A stretch of DNA of 64,000 nt from Chitinophagaceae bacterium (GTDB lineage Bacteria; Bacteroidota; Bacteroidia; Chitinophagales; Chitinophagaceae). Positions 54,779 to 63,628 of the stretch are shown in pieces (the stretch's first letter is position 1; each line of letters starts with the position of its first letter). The stretch lies in NCBI GenBank assembly GCA_017853575.1, contig JAFMJI010000001.1:310001-374000 (forward strand), written 5' to 3'. The position numbers and the translations under genes were made by a program. Below the pieces are notes generated by a model, which worked only from the letters and a program-made list of their open reading frames with translations, searched no databases and was not told the origin of the DNA.

Positions 54779-55387
54779 TTATTTAGGAGACCAAACCACT
54801 GATGCGTTTGCAGCAATATCAGGCTGGCTTACATACACCTCGCCGTTTACTACTGAAACTGACCACCACTTGTAAACAAGTCCTTCAGAACTTGTAAAGG
54901 CCCAAGTCATTTCAAAAGTATCTGCTTTTGTAAAACGCTTGCCGTCAGGACGGGTTGCGCCAAACACATCAACAGAACCTTTTCCGTAATCAAACTTGTT
55001 TGATTTGAACAAGTTGTATACTTGAGCGGCTGTGATAGAGAATGCTACTGGTTCATTGTTTCCTTTGCAGTCTTGAACTACAAGAGATTTTGTACCATGG
55101 TTAGCAGTAGCAGGATTTCCGTTCTTATCAGTATATGATTCAGTGAACGTAATAAAGATCTCTTGCTTGGTCATTGTTAGCTTACGGTTTACATCGATCC
55201 ACTTCAACTGCATGTTTACAGTAGATCCAGCATCGTTACCTGCTAAAAATGAACCAGAAAGTAATTTGCCTTGCCCCCAAACACCTGGTTCAGGAGTAGC
55301 AACTGGGTTCAACTCTTCTTTTGTACAAGCAGTAAATACTGTTGTCAACATCAAGAGAACCGCGATATATTTCATCATTCTTTTCAT
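54779..55387 (-). CDS. Lipoprotein of the SusC/SusD locus
   Basis: 202 residues with a lipoprotein signal (YIAVLLMLTTVFTAC, Cys21) then a beta-rich mature region. It follows susD by 18 bases, the usual place for SusE/SusF-like surface binding lipoproteins, but I recognise no SusE motif. WGQGKLLSGSFLAGND near 37 and TFEMTWAFTSSEGLVYKWWSV near 158 are notable. It is last in the operon and is followed by a strong hairpin terminator. Confidence 0.75.
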   Translation of the reverse strand: MKRMMKYIAVLLMLTTVFTACTKEELNPVATPEPGVWGQGKLLSGSFLAGNDAGSTVNMQLKWIDVNRKLTMTKQEIFITFTESYTDKNGNPATANHGTKSLVVQDCKGNNEPVAFSITAAQVYNLFKSNKFDYGKGSVDVFGATRPDGKRFTKADTFEMTWAFTSSEGLVYKWWSVSVVNGEVYVSQPDIAANASVVWSPK

Positions 55388-55405
55388 GTTTGTAATTTTT
55401 TATGA

Positions 55406-57103
55406 TTAGAACTTGAATTTTACTACATCCCAGAAAACAGGTTCCTGGTAATACACCGGAAGTGGAGATGGAGCATTCTTATTCAAAGTTGCCTCTGTAG
55501 CTGGCACAGGCCAACGAAGTGCAAACTGGCTGTTCAAAGTGATAGGTGGTCTCAAAGTTGTAGGATAACCTGTTCTACGCATAGCATTGTATGCTTCAAA
55601 ACCATTACCCCATCCTGCGATCCATGCCTGAGAAAGCACAGCATTGATTTTTGCCTCTGCAGAAGGAGCAGCATCATAATCAGCCAAGAATTTGTTTACA
55701 TAAGCTGTTACATCAGCAGCAGCAGGAGCTTTTGCAGTTGCATCTTTGGATAAACCAAAATTGACAACATAAGTAATATGTTCCCTGATTGCAGCCTCAA
55801 TGGTTGCACGAGGGTCACCAAAACCATATGCCAATTCAGCTTCAGCCTGCCAGAACTTAACCATCCAGCTGGTCATGAAAGGAGAGATACCATCACCACG
55901 TCCTTTGTTACCGCCACCTGAGCGGAGCAATATTGCAGAACCATTTCTATCATCATACAATCCGGCAGCAGGATAAACTCCTGGAGCTGTTCTGAAGTCT
56001 TGGTCTTGGGGAACACCTGATTGATCACCACGGTATCTTCCAAAAAAGCCTGCCATGAACAAAGTGTCAGATTTTGTAGGTGACAATACACCGGCAGCAA
56101 TACCAGCTTGCCAGATTGATTTTTCCAAAACCAGGTAAGCACCTTGTACTGGAGTAGCACCACGGTCAGTTGGATCATTTTGATTCAACAATCTTGTTGC
56201 CTGACGCTTATAATAGAATGGGAAACGCGGATCCTTGTTAAGGAACAACTTCCACATCATATCAGTTTCAACATACGTGAAATCCATGTTTGCTAAGTAT
56301 GCTGCAGTATACCAAGGGTGGCGCAATTCAGGAGAAATTTGGCTACCATACTTCCAAGTAAAATCATTGGCAGTACCAGTTACCAATCCACCAGTTGCAG
56401 CCAACGCAGCCTGGATATCAGCTTTCGCATTTGTATTTACTTTGCGTTCAGTGATCTTCATTTTTAAACGAAGCGTGTTGATAAACCTGATCCAGTTTGC
56501 CTTACTACCACTGTAGAAGATATCTGGACTGATTGAAATGCTAGAAGCAGCATTCAGGTTAGCAGTTGCATCATCCAACAATTTGTAACATGCAGCATAA
56601 ATGTCTTTACCTGCATCAAATTTTGGAGAAATGTTCTGCTCAGTGAGGTTACCACCAAATGCTTCTGTAAAAGGGCATGTGCCAAACAAGTCGACCATGG
56701 TTACAAAACCATAAGCCTTCATCGCTTGTGCTACCCCGAGATAAGGTTGGTTTTTAGCCTCAGTTGCAGCCTTGATGATTTCATCAACATCCTTGCCCCA
56801 GCCTGTGTAAAAGCTAGACCAGGTGCCGTAAAAGCTGTTTACGCCATAACCATAAGAATCAGAAGCAGCTATTTGTCCAACTGCACCCATTTGGGTTTGA
56901 ACCAAACCGTTCAACCAGTTGGCCATTCTGCGTTCTGCCTCTGGCAAAAGCAATTTAACCGAACCCTTTGTAGGGTTGTTAGGATCTACGTTGATGTCTA
57001 GATCAAACAAGTCGGTCTCTTTGGTACAAGACGCAAATGAGAGCGCAACTGCGAGTGATACACCAGCGATCCATCTATTTATATTTTTCATGTTATTTTT
57101 CAT
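55406..57103 (-). CDS. SusD/RagB-family outer-membrane lipoprotein
   Basis: Surface-exposed lipoprotein that caps the SusC-type porin and binds ligand. 565 residues. Lipobox LSFASC (Cys26) after a signal peptide. The LFDLDINVDPNNPT start, the TPR-like helices YLGVAQAMKAYGFVTMVDLFGTCPF near 112, and the SusD-like middle domain are present; the overall pattern is the SusD-like_2 subtype. Substrate is not predictable. It is 28 bases after susC. No glycoside hydrolase or peptidase is adjacent. Confidence 0.92.
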   Translation of the reverse strand: MKNNMKNINRWIAGVSLAVALSFASCTKETDLFDLDINVDPNNPTKGSVKLLLPEAERRMANWLNGLVQTQMGAVGQIAASDSYGYGVNSFYGTWSSFYTGWGKDVDEIIKAATEAKNQPYLGVAQAMKAYGFVTMVDLFGTCPFTEAFGGNLTEQNISPKFDAGKDIYAACYKLLDDATANLNAASSISISPDIFYSGSKANWIRFINTLRLKMKITERKVNTNAKADIQAALAATGGLVTGTANDFTWKYGSQISPELRHPWYTAAYLANMDFTYVETDMMWKLFLNKDPRFPFYYKRQATRLLNQNDPTDRGATPVQGAYLVLEKSIWQAGIAAGVLSPTKSDTLFMAGFFGRYRGDQSGVPQDQDFRTAPGVYPAAGLYDDRNGSAILLRSGGGNKGRGDGISPFMTSWMVKFWQAEAELAYGFGDPRATIEAAIREHITYVVNFGLSKDATAKAPAAADVTAYVNKFLADYDAAPSAEAKINAVLSQAWIAGWGNGFEAYNAMRRTGYPTTLRPPITLNSQFALRWPVPATEATLNKNAPSPLPVYYQEPVFWDVVKFKF

Positions 57104-57131
57104 CTTTTGATCGTTTTTAGTGGTTCACGAA

Positions 57132-60100
57132 TTAGAAAGAAACTCTAAGGTTTACACCATAACGACGTGTACTTGGCGCAGCACCCAAATCAATACCTTG
57201 GATGTTTGAAGTAGATACGTCACTGAGTACTTCTGGATCAAGATTCAAACCTTTGAGAATATTTGGACAATAGAACCAAAGATTTCTTCCGCTGAAACTG
57301 ATGTTTGCGCTTCCGAATGGCGTCTTGGTGAGCCATTTCTTTGGAATGTTGTATCCAAGATTCAATTCTCTCAATCTGAATGTGGTACGATCGTATAGGT
57401 TGGTATCGTCTGGTCCGTATGCACCGAAACCATCAGAGAAGAAATAGTCGAACGCAGAAATACTGGTAGTATTTTTGATGGTCTTACCATTTGCATCTAA
57501 GATTGGTGTTTTCGTAGCATCATCGCCATAAACACCAGGAATAACTCTCAAACCTTCACGCTCAGCAGAGTTTGCCAATTGACCACGCAACAAAAGAGAA
57601 GCTGCAGTGATCGAGTACATGTCTCCACCTTGCCACCAATCTACCAATGCAGATAAACTGATGTTTTTGTAAGTAAGTGTATTGGTTACACCCAACTTGA
57701 AGTCGAGGTTTGGATTACCGATGATGTCATCTTCTGCTTGGTAAATAATCTTACCGCCGTTTCCACCCATACCAGGCCAAATCAAACGATTGCCTTGATC
57801 ATCTCTTGCAGTACCAAGACCCATCAACATACCGAAAGGTTGACCTACACGCTGAACGTTGTACACGAATGCACCGTTGCTTGTATAGATATCAGCACCC
57901 TGATCGTCTGTAGCCAATACTTCGGAACGGATCATGTTGAATGCAGAGAAGATAGACCATGTGAAACCACTCTTTGTTTTTACTGGAACCACTTCAACAC
58001 CTGCCTCGTAACCTATGTTTCTGATGCTACCCGCATTGATAGCGAGTGTAGAGAAACCTGAGGTAACAGGGATACGCTTGGTAACAAAGTTGTCTTTTGA
58101 TTGCTTTCTATAATAAGTAAGATCAAATTTAACCCTGCCGTTGAACAAGTTGATTTCAGAACCTACCTCAAACTCTTTCACACCTTCTGGACGAAGATTG
58201 CTGTTTTTCAACGCATCACTCAATGATGATGAATAAACAGTTGCACCTGCAGGTGTCAAATAAGAAGGAGAGGTTACATTATAAGTTGTCAACAACTGAT
58301 AAGCAGGCACGTCACGCTTTGTTTCAGCAAAGTTTACGCGCAACTTACCATAAGACAATACATCGCTCTTGATATTCAATGCATCTGTGAACACAAAGCT
58401 CAAACCAGCACTTGGATAGAAATATCTTCTGTTGTTAACAGGAAGAGTAGATGCCCAGTCGTTACGACCAGTCAACTCCAAGAACAAATAGTTATTGTAT
58501 GAGAAGTTCATACGGGCAAAAGCACCCAAGATGCGTTGTTTTCTATCATAGTCAGAATAAACTGCCTGTTGAGAAGTATTGGTCAGTTTATAAATATCTG
58601 GTACGATGAAACCAACACCATATTGATAGTTGTTGTAATACTTTCTTTCGTTGGCTTCAACACCCGCGATACCATTGAAATCAAGATTGTCTAGGATCTT
58701 GATTGATTTGGAAGTCAACAAGAACTGGAAGTTTTTCTCAGTATTTCTGGTTGTAGATTTCCAAATGTTACCGATACCACCACCAGAGTTACCACCAGGG
58801 CGAGTGATCTGTTGTTGGAAATCAGTATAGGTATTCATACCACCCTTGAAACTCAATTCCAAGAATTTGGTAAGATCGTATGCAACACTGAAGTTTCCGA
58901 ATACACGGTTTACATTGGAGCTGAACAAATTGTATTTGGCAGTCCACAATGGGTTGTCAGTTGCACGATAGAAAATATTGTTACCAGTATTAGGATCTTC
59001 AAAAGGCATATCACCAAGAGGGAAACTTCTTGGGAAATAGAACAAACGGTCGAAGATAGAACCGCCAGTACCACCACCATAGTCGTTATACAAGCTCGCA
59101 CCTGATTTTGGATTCTGCTGAGTAGTGTTAACATAATTAACGCTACCGCCGATTCTCAAACCATTTGCCAATTGTGAGTTACCACCAACGCTTACAGAAG
59201 TTCTTCCTGTATTTGAATTTGGTAGGATACCTGTATTATACATGCGGCTACCAGTAACATTGATGTTGTTTTTACCGTCGCCTGCATTTACATTCAGACT
59301 GTTCTCAACCATTTTACCAGTTTGGAAAAATGAGTTCAAGATGTCGTAAGCTTTGTAATCAATCTCATCAGGCAAATCTGGGAACAAGCCCGGATAGCGT
59401 ATTTTCAACTGAGTAGGCACTTTCAAAATTTCTGGATATTTCAACAACCCGCCTGATGCCTCATTTACCTTTCTTGCTTGTTCAGCAAAAGGTGCACCCC
59501 AGTTTCCGATGAAACCACCATTGTAGTTCTGGTTAGATCCCTGACCATATACATTTTGGTATTCTGGAAGAGAAGATATCTGTTCTGCATTGTAAGAAGT
59601 AGAATAACCTACTTCCAAACCTTTTCTGGACTTAGCACCGCTTTTGGTAGTAATAAGAATTACGCCGTTTGCAGCACGCTGACCGTAAAGCGCAGATGCA
59701 GAAATACCTTTCAATACCGTCATAGACTCGATGTTGTTTGGATCGATATCATATAAACGGTTGGAAAAGGTTGTTCCCTGATCGAAACCAACAGAGTTGT
59801 TTACGCTGTTGTCGAAGGGTACACCATCCACAACGATCAACGGTTGGTTGACAGCAGTGAAAGAGGTATTACCTCTAAGGTTCACTTTCGTTGATTGTCC
59901 AGGTGCACCACCACCACCAGTGATGTCCACACCAGGAACTTTTCCTGAAAGGGCACGCAATACGTCTGGTTCAGCTTTTTGTTGCAACTGCTCAGCTTTC
60001 ACTTCTGATACAGCGTACACAAGCTGCTTCTTTTCTTTTCTGATACCGAGAGATGTTACCACAACTTCTTGCAAACCTGAAGAAGAAGCAGTGAGTTGTA

Positions 60101-60371
60101 AATTCGAAAGATTAGATCCAGCGCGAACTGTCAATTTTTCGAATCCAACTGAAGTAATCTCCAACGTTTTGTTGAGATCGCTTAAGGAAAGAGAGAAAGT
60201 TCCATCAGCAGCAGTTGAAGTACCTGAAGTACTTCCTACCACTTTAACAGAGGCACCAGCAACTGGAGCTCCGTCTGCACCTGAAACTTTTCCTTTCACA
60301 ACAGTTTGTGCAAAAGATGACATTGCTAGGAATGCCATTGCACAAAAACCAAGTAGGAGTTTTTTTCTCAT
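57132..60371 (-). CDS. SusC/RagA-family TonB-dependent outer-membrane transporter
   Basis: Transporter porin of a SusCD pair, powered by TonB. 1079 residues. After a signal peptide, a carboxypeptidase-regulatory-like domain (VVKGKVSGADGAPVAGASVKV near 24), then the plug with TonB-box-like LQEVVVTSLGIRKEKK near 100, GKVPGVDITGGGG near 148, PLIVVDGVPFDN near 177, ESMTVLKGISASALYGQRAANGVILITTK near 215, and a barrel ending RRYGVNLRVSF. It leads the operon; on the minus strand a near-consensus -7 box TATATTCG lies at 60410-60417. No sigma or anti-sigma genes are adjacent. Confidence 0.93.
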   Translation of the reverse strand: MRKKLLLGFCAMAFLAMSSFAQTVVKGKVSGADGAPVAGASVKVVGSTSGTSTAADGTFSLSLSDLNKTLEITSVGFEKLTVRAGSNLSNLQLTASSSGLQEVVVTSLGIRKEKKQLVYAVSEVKAEQLQQKAEPDVLRALSGKVPGVDITGGGGAPGQSTKVNLRGNTSFTAVNQPLIVVDGVPFDNSVNNSVGFDQGTTFSNRLYDIDPNNIESMTVLKGISASALYGQRAANGVILITTKSGAKSRKGLEVGYSTSYNAEQISSLPEYQNVYGQGSNQNYNGGFIGNWGAPFAEQARKVNEASGGLLKYPEILKVPTQLKIRYPGLFPDLPDEIDYKAYDILNSFFQTGKMVENSLNVNAGDGKNNINVTGSRMYNTGILPNSNTGRTSVSVGGNSQLANGLRIGGSVNYVNTTQQNPKSGASLYNDYGGGTGGSIFDRLFYFPRSFPLGDMPFEDPNTGNNIFYRATDNPLWTAKYNLFSSNVNRVFGNFSVAYDLTKFLELSFKGGMNTYTDFQQQITRPGGNSGGGIGNIWKSTTRNTEKNFQFLLTSKSIKILDNLDFNGIAGVEANERKYYNNYQYGVGFIVPDIYKLTNTSQQAVYSDYDRKQRILGAFARMNFSYNNYLFLELTGRNDWASTLPVNNRRYFYPSAGLSFVFTDALNIKSDVLSYGKLRVNFAETKRDVPAYQLLTTYNVTSPSYLTPAGATVYSSSLSDALKNSNLRPEGVKEFEVGSEINLFNGRVKFDLTYYRKQSKDNFVTKRIPVTSGFSTLAINAGSIRNIGYEAGVEVVPVKTKSGFTWSIFSAFNMIRSEVLATDDQGADIYTSNGAFVYNVQRVGQPFGMLMGLGTARDDQGNRLIWPGMGGNGGKIIYQAEDDIIGNPNLDFKLGVTNTLTYKNISLSALVDWWQGGDMYSITAASLLLRGQLANSAEREGLRVIPGVYGDDATKTPILDANGKTIKNTTSISAFDYFFSDGFGAYGPDDTNLYDRTTFRLRELNLGYNIPKKWLTKTPFGSANISFSGRNLWFYCPNILKGLNLDPEVLSDVSTSNIQGIDLGAAPSTRRYGVNLRVSF

Positions 60372-60769
60372 GCAATTAATTTTTGATTAGTTTCTGATTT
60401 GTCCGATCGCGAATATAACAATTAATTCACATTTCACTCGGAAACGGGCTAAAATATTGTTGTTTAACTAATTAGTTTATTGGCAGTTACGAGGATGAAC
60501 AAACAATTTTCTGTAGCATTTTTGACATCTTTTCAAAAAATATTATACATATATTTTTTCTTAATATGATTGTGGCAAAAATCATCTTTTAAGAATTAGA
60601 AGAAATGTTGAGAAAAAATAGCATAATTTATATCAGTTTGATTATCTGATAGTTAGATAAGAATAATTGAGGGTTTTCGTTCTATTTCAGCCATAAATCC
60701 CGTAAAAAAGTTTTCAACAAGCCCGAAAAATTATTTTGTACTGTGGGGGCAATTTGTAATTTAGTGGAA

Positions 60770-60828
60770 GAATTTAATGGGTTAGTAAGTACTAAAGGGT
60801 CGGCATCAGCTGGCCCTTTGGTTTTTTT
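60770..60828 (+). ncRNA. Possible small RNA ending at an orphan terminator
   Basis: A near-consensus promoter (TTTG 60735-60738, 18 bases, TAATTTAG 60757-60764) would start transcription near 60770. It would stop at the hairpin of AAAGGGTCGGC, loop ATCA, GCTGGCCCTTT (60794-60819, 11 pairs with two G-T) followed by GG and seven T. That gives about 60 bases with no ORF. The gene to the left is divergent, so nothing else explains this terminator. Existence of the RNA is inferred. Confidence 0.35.
60794..60828 (+). terminator. Rho-independent terminator without an assigned gene
   Basis: 11-pair stem of 60794-60804 with 60809-60819, four-base loop, then GG and seven T. Orientation is plus only; the reverse side has no T tract. 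The nearest upstream plus-strand gene ends at 53427. Confidence 0.8.
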
Positions 60829-60832
60829 AAAA

Positions 60833-60905
60833 AGTTCTAGGTTATAAGTTGTAGGTTATAGGTTAAATATTTCAACTTACAACTTATAACTAACAACTTA
60901 CAACT
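60833..60905. repeat. Short inverted repeat upstream of radA
   Basis: Twelve-base perfect arms TTATAAGTTGTA (60842-60853) and TACAACTTATAA (60878-60889), extendable by four more with one mismatch, plus extra partial units (AACTAACAACTTACAACT) to 60905. It is of the same low-complexity kind as the repeats at 10814 and 11936, though not the same sequence. It lies about 70 bases before the radA start. Confidence 0.65.
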
Positions 60906-60973
60906 CCATTTAAAACATCGTTTGATTGTTTAAAAACACATCATCAATATCAAACGATTCTTACTTTCACTTC

Positions 60974-62335
60974 ATGAGCAAAATTAAAAAAGCATACTTC
61001 TGTAAGAATTGCGGATATGAATCTGCAAAGTGGGTTGGAAAATGTCCTGCTTGTAATGAATGGAACACCTTCACTGAAGAAATCATACACAAAGAAAAAT
61101 CAACCAAAGAAAATTGGAAATCTACTTCATCGGGTCAATCTAAATCAATTGTACTCAATGAAATTATCAGCGAAGAAAAACAACGTATCACAACAAAAGA
61201 TCATGAACTCAATCGTGTATTGGGTGGTGGAATTGTTCCTGGAAGTTTGGTATTGGTTGCTGGTGAACCAGGTATCGGAAAATCAACGTTGTTTCTTCAA
61301 GATGCATTGATGATGAATGAACTTCGTGTATTGTACATCAGCGGTGAAGAAAGTGAACAACAAATAAAAATGCGCGCAAACAGAATCAACATCGCGCACG
61401 ATGATTTTTTTCTGCTCACGGAAACATCGACCCAGAGCGTGTTTCAAGAGATTAAAAAAATTCAACCACAACTGGTTATCATTGATTCTATTCAAACATT
61501 GCAATCACCTTACATTGATTCATCACCTGGAACCATTTCACAAATCCGGGAATGCACCGCAGAATTTCAACGCTTTGCAAAAGAAACTCAAACACCAGTT
61601 TTTTTAATCGGTCATATAACAAAAGATGGAAGCATTGCAGGTCCGAAATTATTAGAGCACATGGTTGATACCGTTCTTCAATTTGAAGGTGATCAACATT
61701 ATGCATATAGAATTTTACGAACTACCAAAAACAGATTTGGATCAACAGCAGAATTAGGAATTTATGAAATGACTGGAACAGGAATGAAACCTGTTACAAA
61801 TCCTTCAGACATTTTAATCAATCAAAAAGAAGAACAATTAAGTGGTATAGCAATCGGTGCAACCATGGAAGGATTGCGTCCTTTGTTAATTGAAGTACAA
61901 GCATTGGTTACTCCATCTGTTTATGGAACACCACAACGAACTGCAAGTGGATTTGATTTAAGAAGATTACAATTGTTATTGGCAGTATTGGAAAAAAGAG
62001 GTGGATTTCATTTTGGTACAAAAGATGTATTCGTAAACATTGCAGGTGGATTAAAAATTGAAGACCCTGCAATTGATCTTGCCATGGTATTTGCATTGCT
62101 TAGTTCTTACGAAGACATCCCCCTTTCCCAAAAAATATGCTTTGCGGGTGAAGTAGGCCTCAGTGGTGAAATTCGGGCTGTAAACCGCGTGGATCAAAGG
62201 ATTTCGGAAGCGGAGAAGCTCGGATTTGAGCAAATTGTGGTGAGCAAATACAACAGAACAGCCGAAAAACACAAGGGCATTAAAGTGCAAAACGTGGCAT
62301 TGATCGAAGAGGTGTACAGAACAATATTCAAATAA
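60974..62335 (+). CDS. radA: DNA repair protein RadA
   Basis: RecA-like ATPase that speeds branch migration of recombination intermediates. The ATG at 60974 gives 453 residues; a TTG 16 codons upstream is not needed. N-terminal zinc motif FCKNCGYESAKWVGKCPAC, Walker A GEPGIGKSTL near 96, the RadA-specific KNRFGS motif near 253, and a C-terminal Lon-like domain (GGLKIEDPAIDLAMVFALLSSY near 370, GEVGLSGEIRAV near 405). Its TAA stop is followed at once by the comF ATG. Confidence 0.96.
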   Translation: MSKIKKAYFCKNCGYESAKWVGKCPACNEWNTFTEEIIHKEKSTKENWKSTSSGQSKSIVLNEIISEEKQRITTKDHELNRVLGGGIVPGSLVLVAGEPGIGKSTLFLQDALMMNELRVLYISGEESEQQIKMRANRINIAHDDFFLLTETSTQSVFQEIKKIQPQLVIIDSIQTLQSPYIDSSPGTISQIRECTAEFQRFAKETQTPVFLIGHITKDGSIAGPKLLEHMVDTVLQFEGDQHYAYRILRTTKNRFGSTAELGIYEMTGTGMKPVTNPSDILINQKEEQLSGIAIGATMEGLRPLLIEVQALVTPSVYGTPQRTASGFDLRRLQLLLAVLEKRGGFHFGTKDVFVNIAGGLKIEDPAIDLAMVFALLSSYEDIPLSQKICFAGEVGLSGEIRAVNRVDQRISEAEKLGFEQIVVSKYNRTAEKHKGIKVQNVALIEEVYRTIFK

Positions 62336-63040
62336 ATGAAATGGCCCTTTGCCATTGATTGCAAGGATGCATTTCTGCACTTGTTTTTTCCGCACCTGTG
62401 TGCAGGTTGTTCTTCAGACATATTGGATGAACAAGCCTTGATCTGCACAGCATGCATGCGCTCACTTCCCTTTACTGAATTTGAAAAAATGGAAAACAAT
62501 CCGGTTGAAAAACTTTTCTGGGGAAGAACAAAGATTCAACATGCCTCCAGCATTTTTTATTTCATTACAGACAGCCCATTGCAAGAAATCATTCACCACA
62601 TCAAATACAAAAACAATCCTGCACTGGGAGTGTATATGGGGAACATCATGGGGCTACGATTGAAAAATATGTTATCAATCAACAAAATTGATTTTATGTT
62701 GCCCATGCCATTGCATCCCAAAAAAGAATATGCAAGAGGTTATAATCAGGCAAGTGTTTTATGCCAAGGCATTCAGGGAACAACTGATACCCCATACCTG
62801 AATAATATCTTGCTAAGAAATTTCAATACAGACACACAAACAAAAAAATCAAGAATCGAAAGATGGGAGAATGTTGCAGAGGTCTTTGAAATTAGCGCCC
62901 CATCAGCGGTTCAGGAGAAACATATTTTATTGATCGATGATGTAATTACAACTGGTGCATCGACCGAAGCATGTGCAAACCTGCTCATAAAAAACAAGGC
63001 TGCAAGTGTTTCCATTTGCAGCCTTGCATATACAATCTAA
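62336..63040 (+). CDS. ComF family amidophosphoribosyltransferase-like protein
   Basis: 234 residues. N-terminal zinc-finger cysteines in FPHLCAGCSSDIL and ICTACMRSL, then a type I phosphoribosyltransferase fold: MPLHPKKEYARGYNQASVL near 124 and the PRPP loop HILLIDDVITTGAST near 198. ComF proteins take part in natural transformation in some bacteria; here only the fold and radA linkage (zero-base gap) are seen. RadA and the YifB/ComM-like ATPase at 19 kb are other DNA-uptake-linked families present. Confidence 0.9.
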   Translation: MKWPFAIDCKDAFLHLFFPHLCAGCSSDILDEQALICTACMRSLPFTEFEKMENNPVEKLFWGRTKIQHASSIFYFITDSPLQEIIHHIKYKNNPALGVYMGNIMGLRLKNMLSINKIDFMLPMPLHPKKEYARGYNQASVLCQGIQGTTDTPYLNNILLRNFNTDTQTKKSRIERWENVAEVFEISAPSAVQEKHILLIDDVITTGASTEACANLLIKNKAASVSICSLAYTI

Positions 63041-63048
63041 TCAAAGCC

Positions 63049-63564
63049 CTATTTCAAATACTGTGTAATCTGCTCATCGAGTGGATTTACTTTACTTGGA
63101 TATACATTGATCAATTGTCCTTTTTCATCCAACAAAAACTTGGTGAAATTCCATTTGATCTCTGCATCCATCACGCCATTTTCTGCTTTGTTGGTAAGCC
63201 ACTTGAACAATGGATGAATATCTTCTCCTTTCACAGAAACTTTTTCAGCCATGGTGAATGTAACACCATAATTTTTCTGACAGAAAGCATTGATTTCAGC
63301 ATTGGTTCCGGGCTCCTGTGCACCAAAATTATTGGCAGGGAATCCAACAATCACCAATTTACTCTTGTATTGCTCATACAATTTTTCAAGATCAGCATAC
63401 TGAGGAGTATAACCGCACTTTGATGCAGTATTTACTACCAATATTTTTTTACCCTTGTACTTTGAAAAATCAATGGTGCCTCCATCGATGGAAGGAACCT
63501 TGAATTTGTGTATTGAACCGGCACCCATAAGAAGGGAAATTAAAGTGATCAATAAAATTCTCAT
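63049..63564 (-). CDS. Glutathione peroxidase family protein
   Basis: Thiol peroxidase of the GPX family, probably thioredoxin-dependent. The ATG at 63562-63564 gives 171 residues with a hydrophobic N-terminus (ILLITLISLLMGAG), likely a signal peptide, so it may act outside the cytoplasm. The active site uses Cys50 in NTASKCGYTPQY (no selenocysteine), with Gln in FPANNFGAQEPG near 80 and Trp in IKWNFTKFL near 138. It converges with comF. Confidence 0.92.
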   Translation of the reverse strand: MRILLITLISLLMGAGSIHKFKVPSIDGGTIDFSKYKGKKILVVNTASKCGYTPQYADLEKLYEQYKSKLVIVGFPANNFGAQEPGTNAEINAFCQKNYGVTFTMAEKVSVKGEDIHPLFKWLTNKAENGVMDAEIKWNFTKFLLDEKGQLINVYPSKVNPLDEQITQYLK

Positions 63565-63628
63565 AACATGCAATTTTGTGTACTAATTTAACAAGGATCG
63601 ATCGTATTTGTTCAATTACCTTTACGGC

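Larger units (their letters stand above)
60372..60973. other. Intergenic region: susC promoter, orphan terminator, repeat
   Basis: 602 bases without a convincing gene. From left: AT-rich susC upstream region with a near-consensus minus-strand -7 box (60410-60417); AT-rich stretch to about 60720; a putative plus-strand promoter TTTG at 60735-60738, 18-base gap, TAATTTAG at 60757-60764; a strong hairpin terminator at 60794-60828; a short inverted repeat at 60833-60905; then the radA upstream region. Confidence 0.55.

Noticed and set aside
59797-60390. 197-codon plus-strand frame
   Set aside because: Antisense to the well-supported SusC plug and signal region; Pro/Ser/Thr-rich shadow of that gene.
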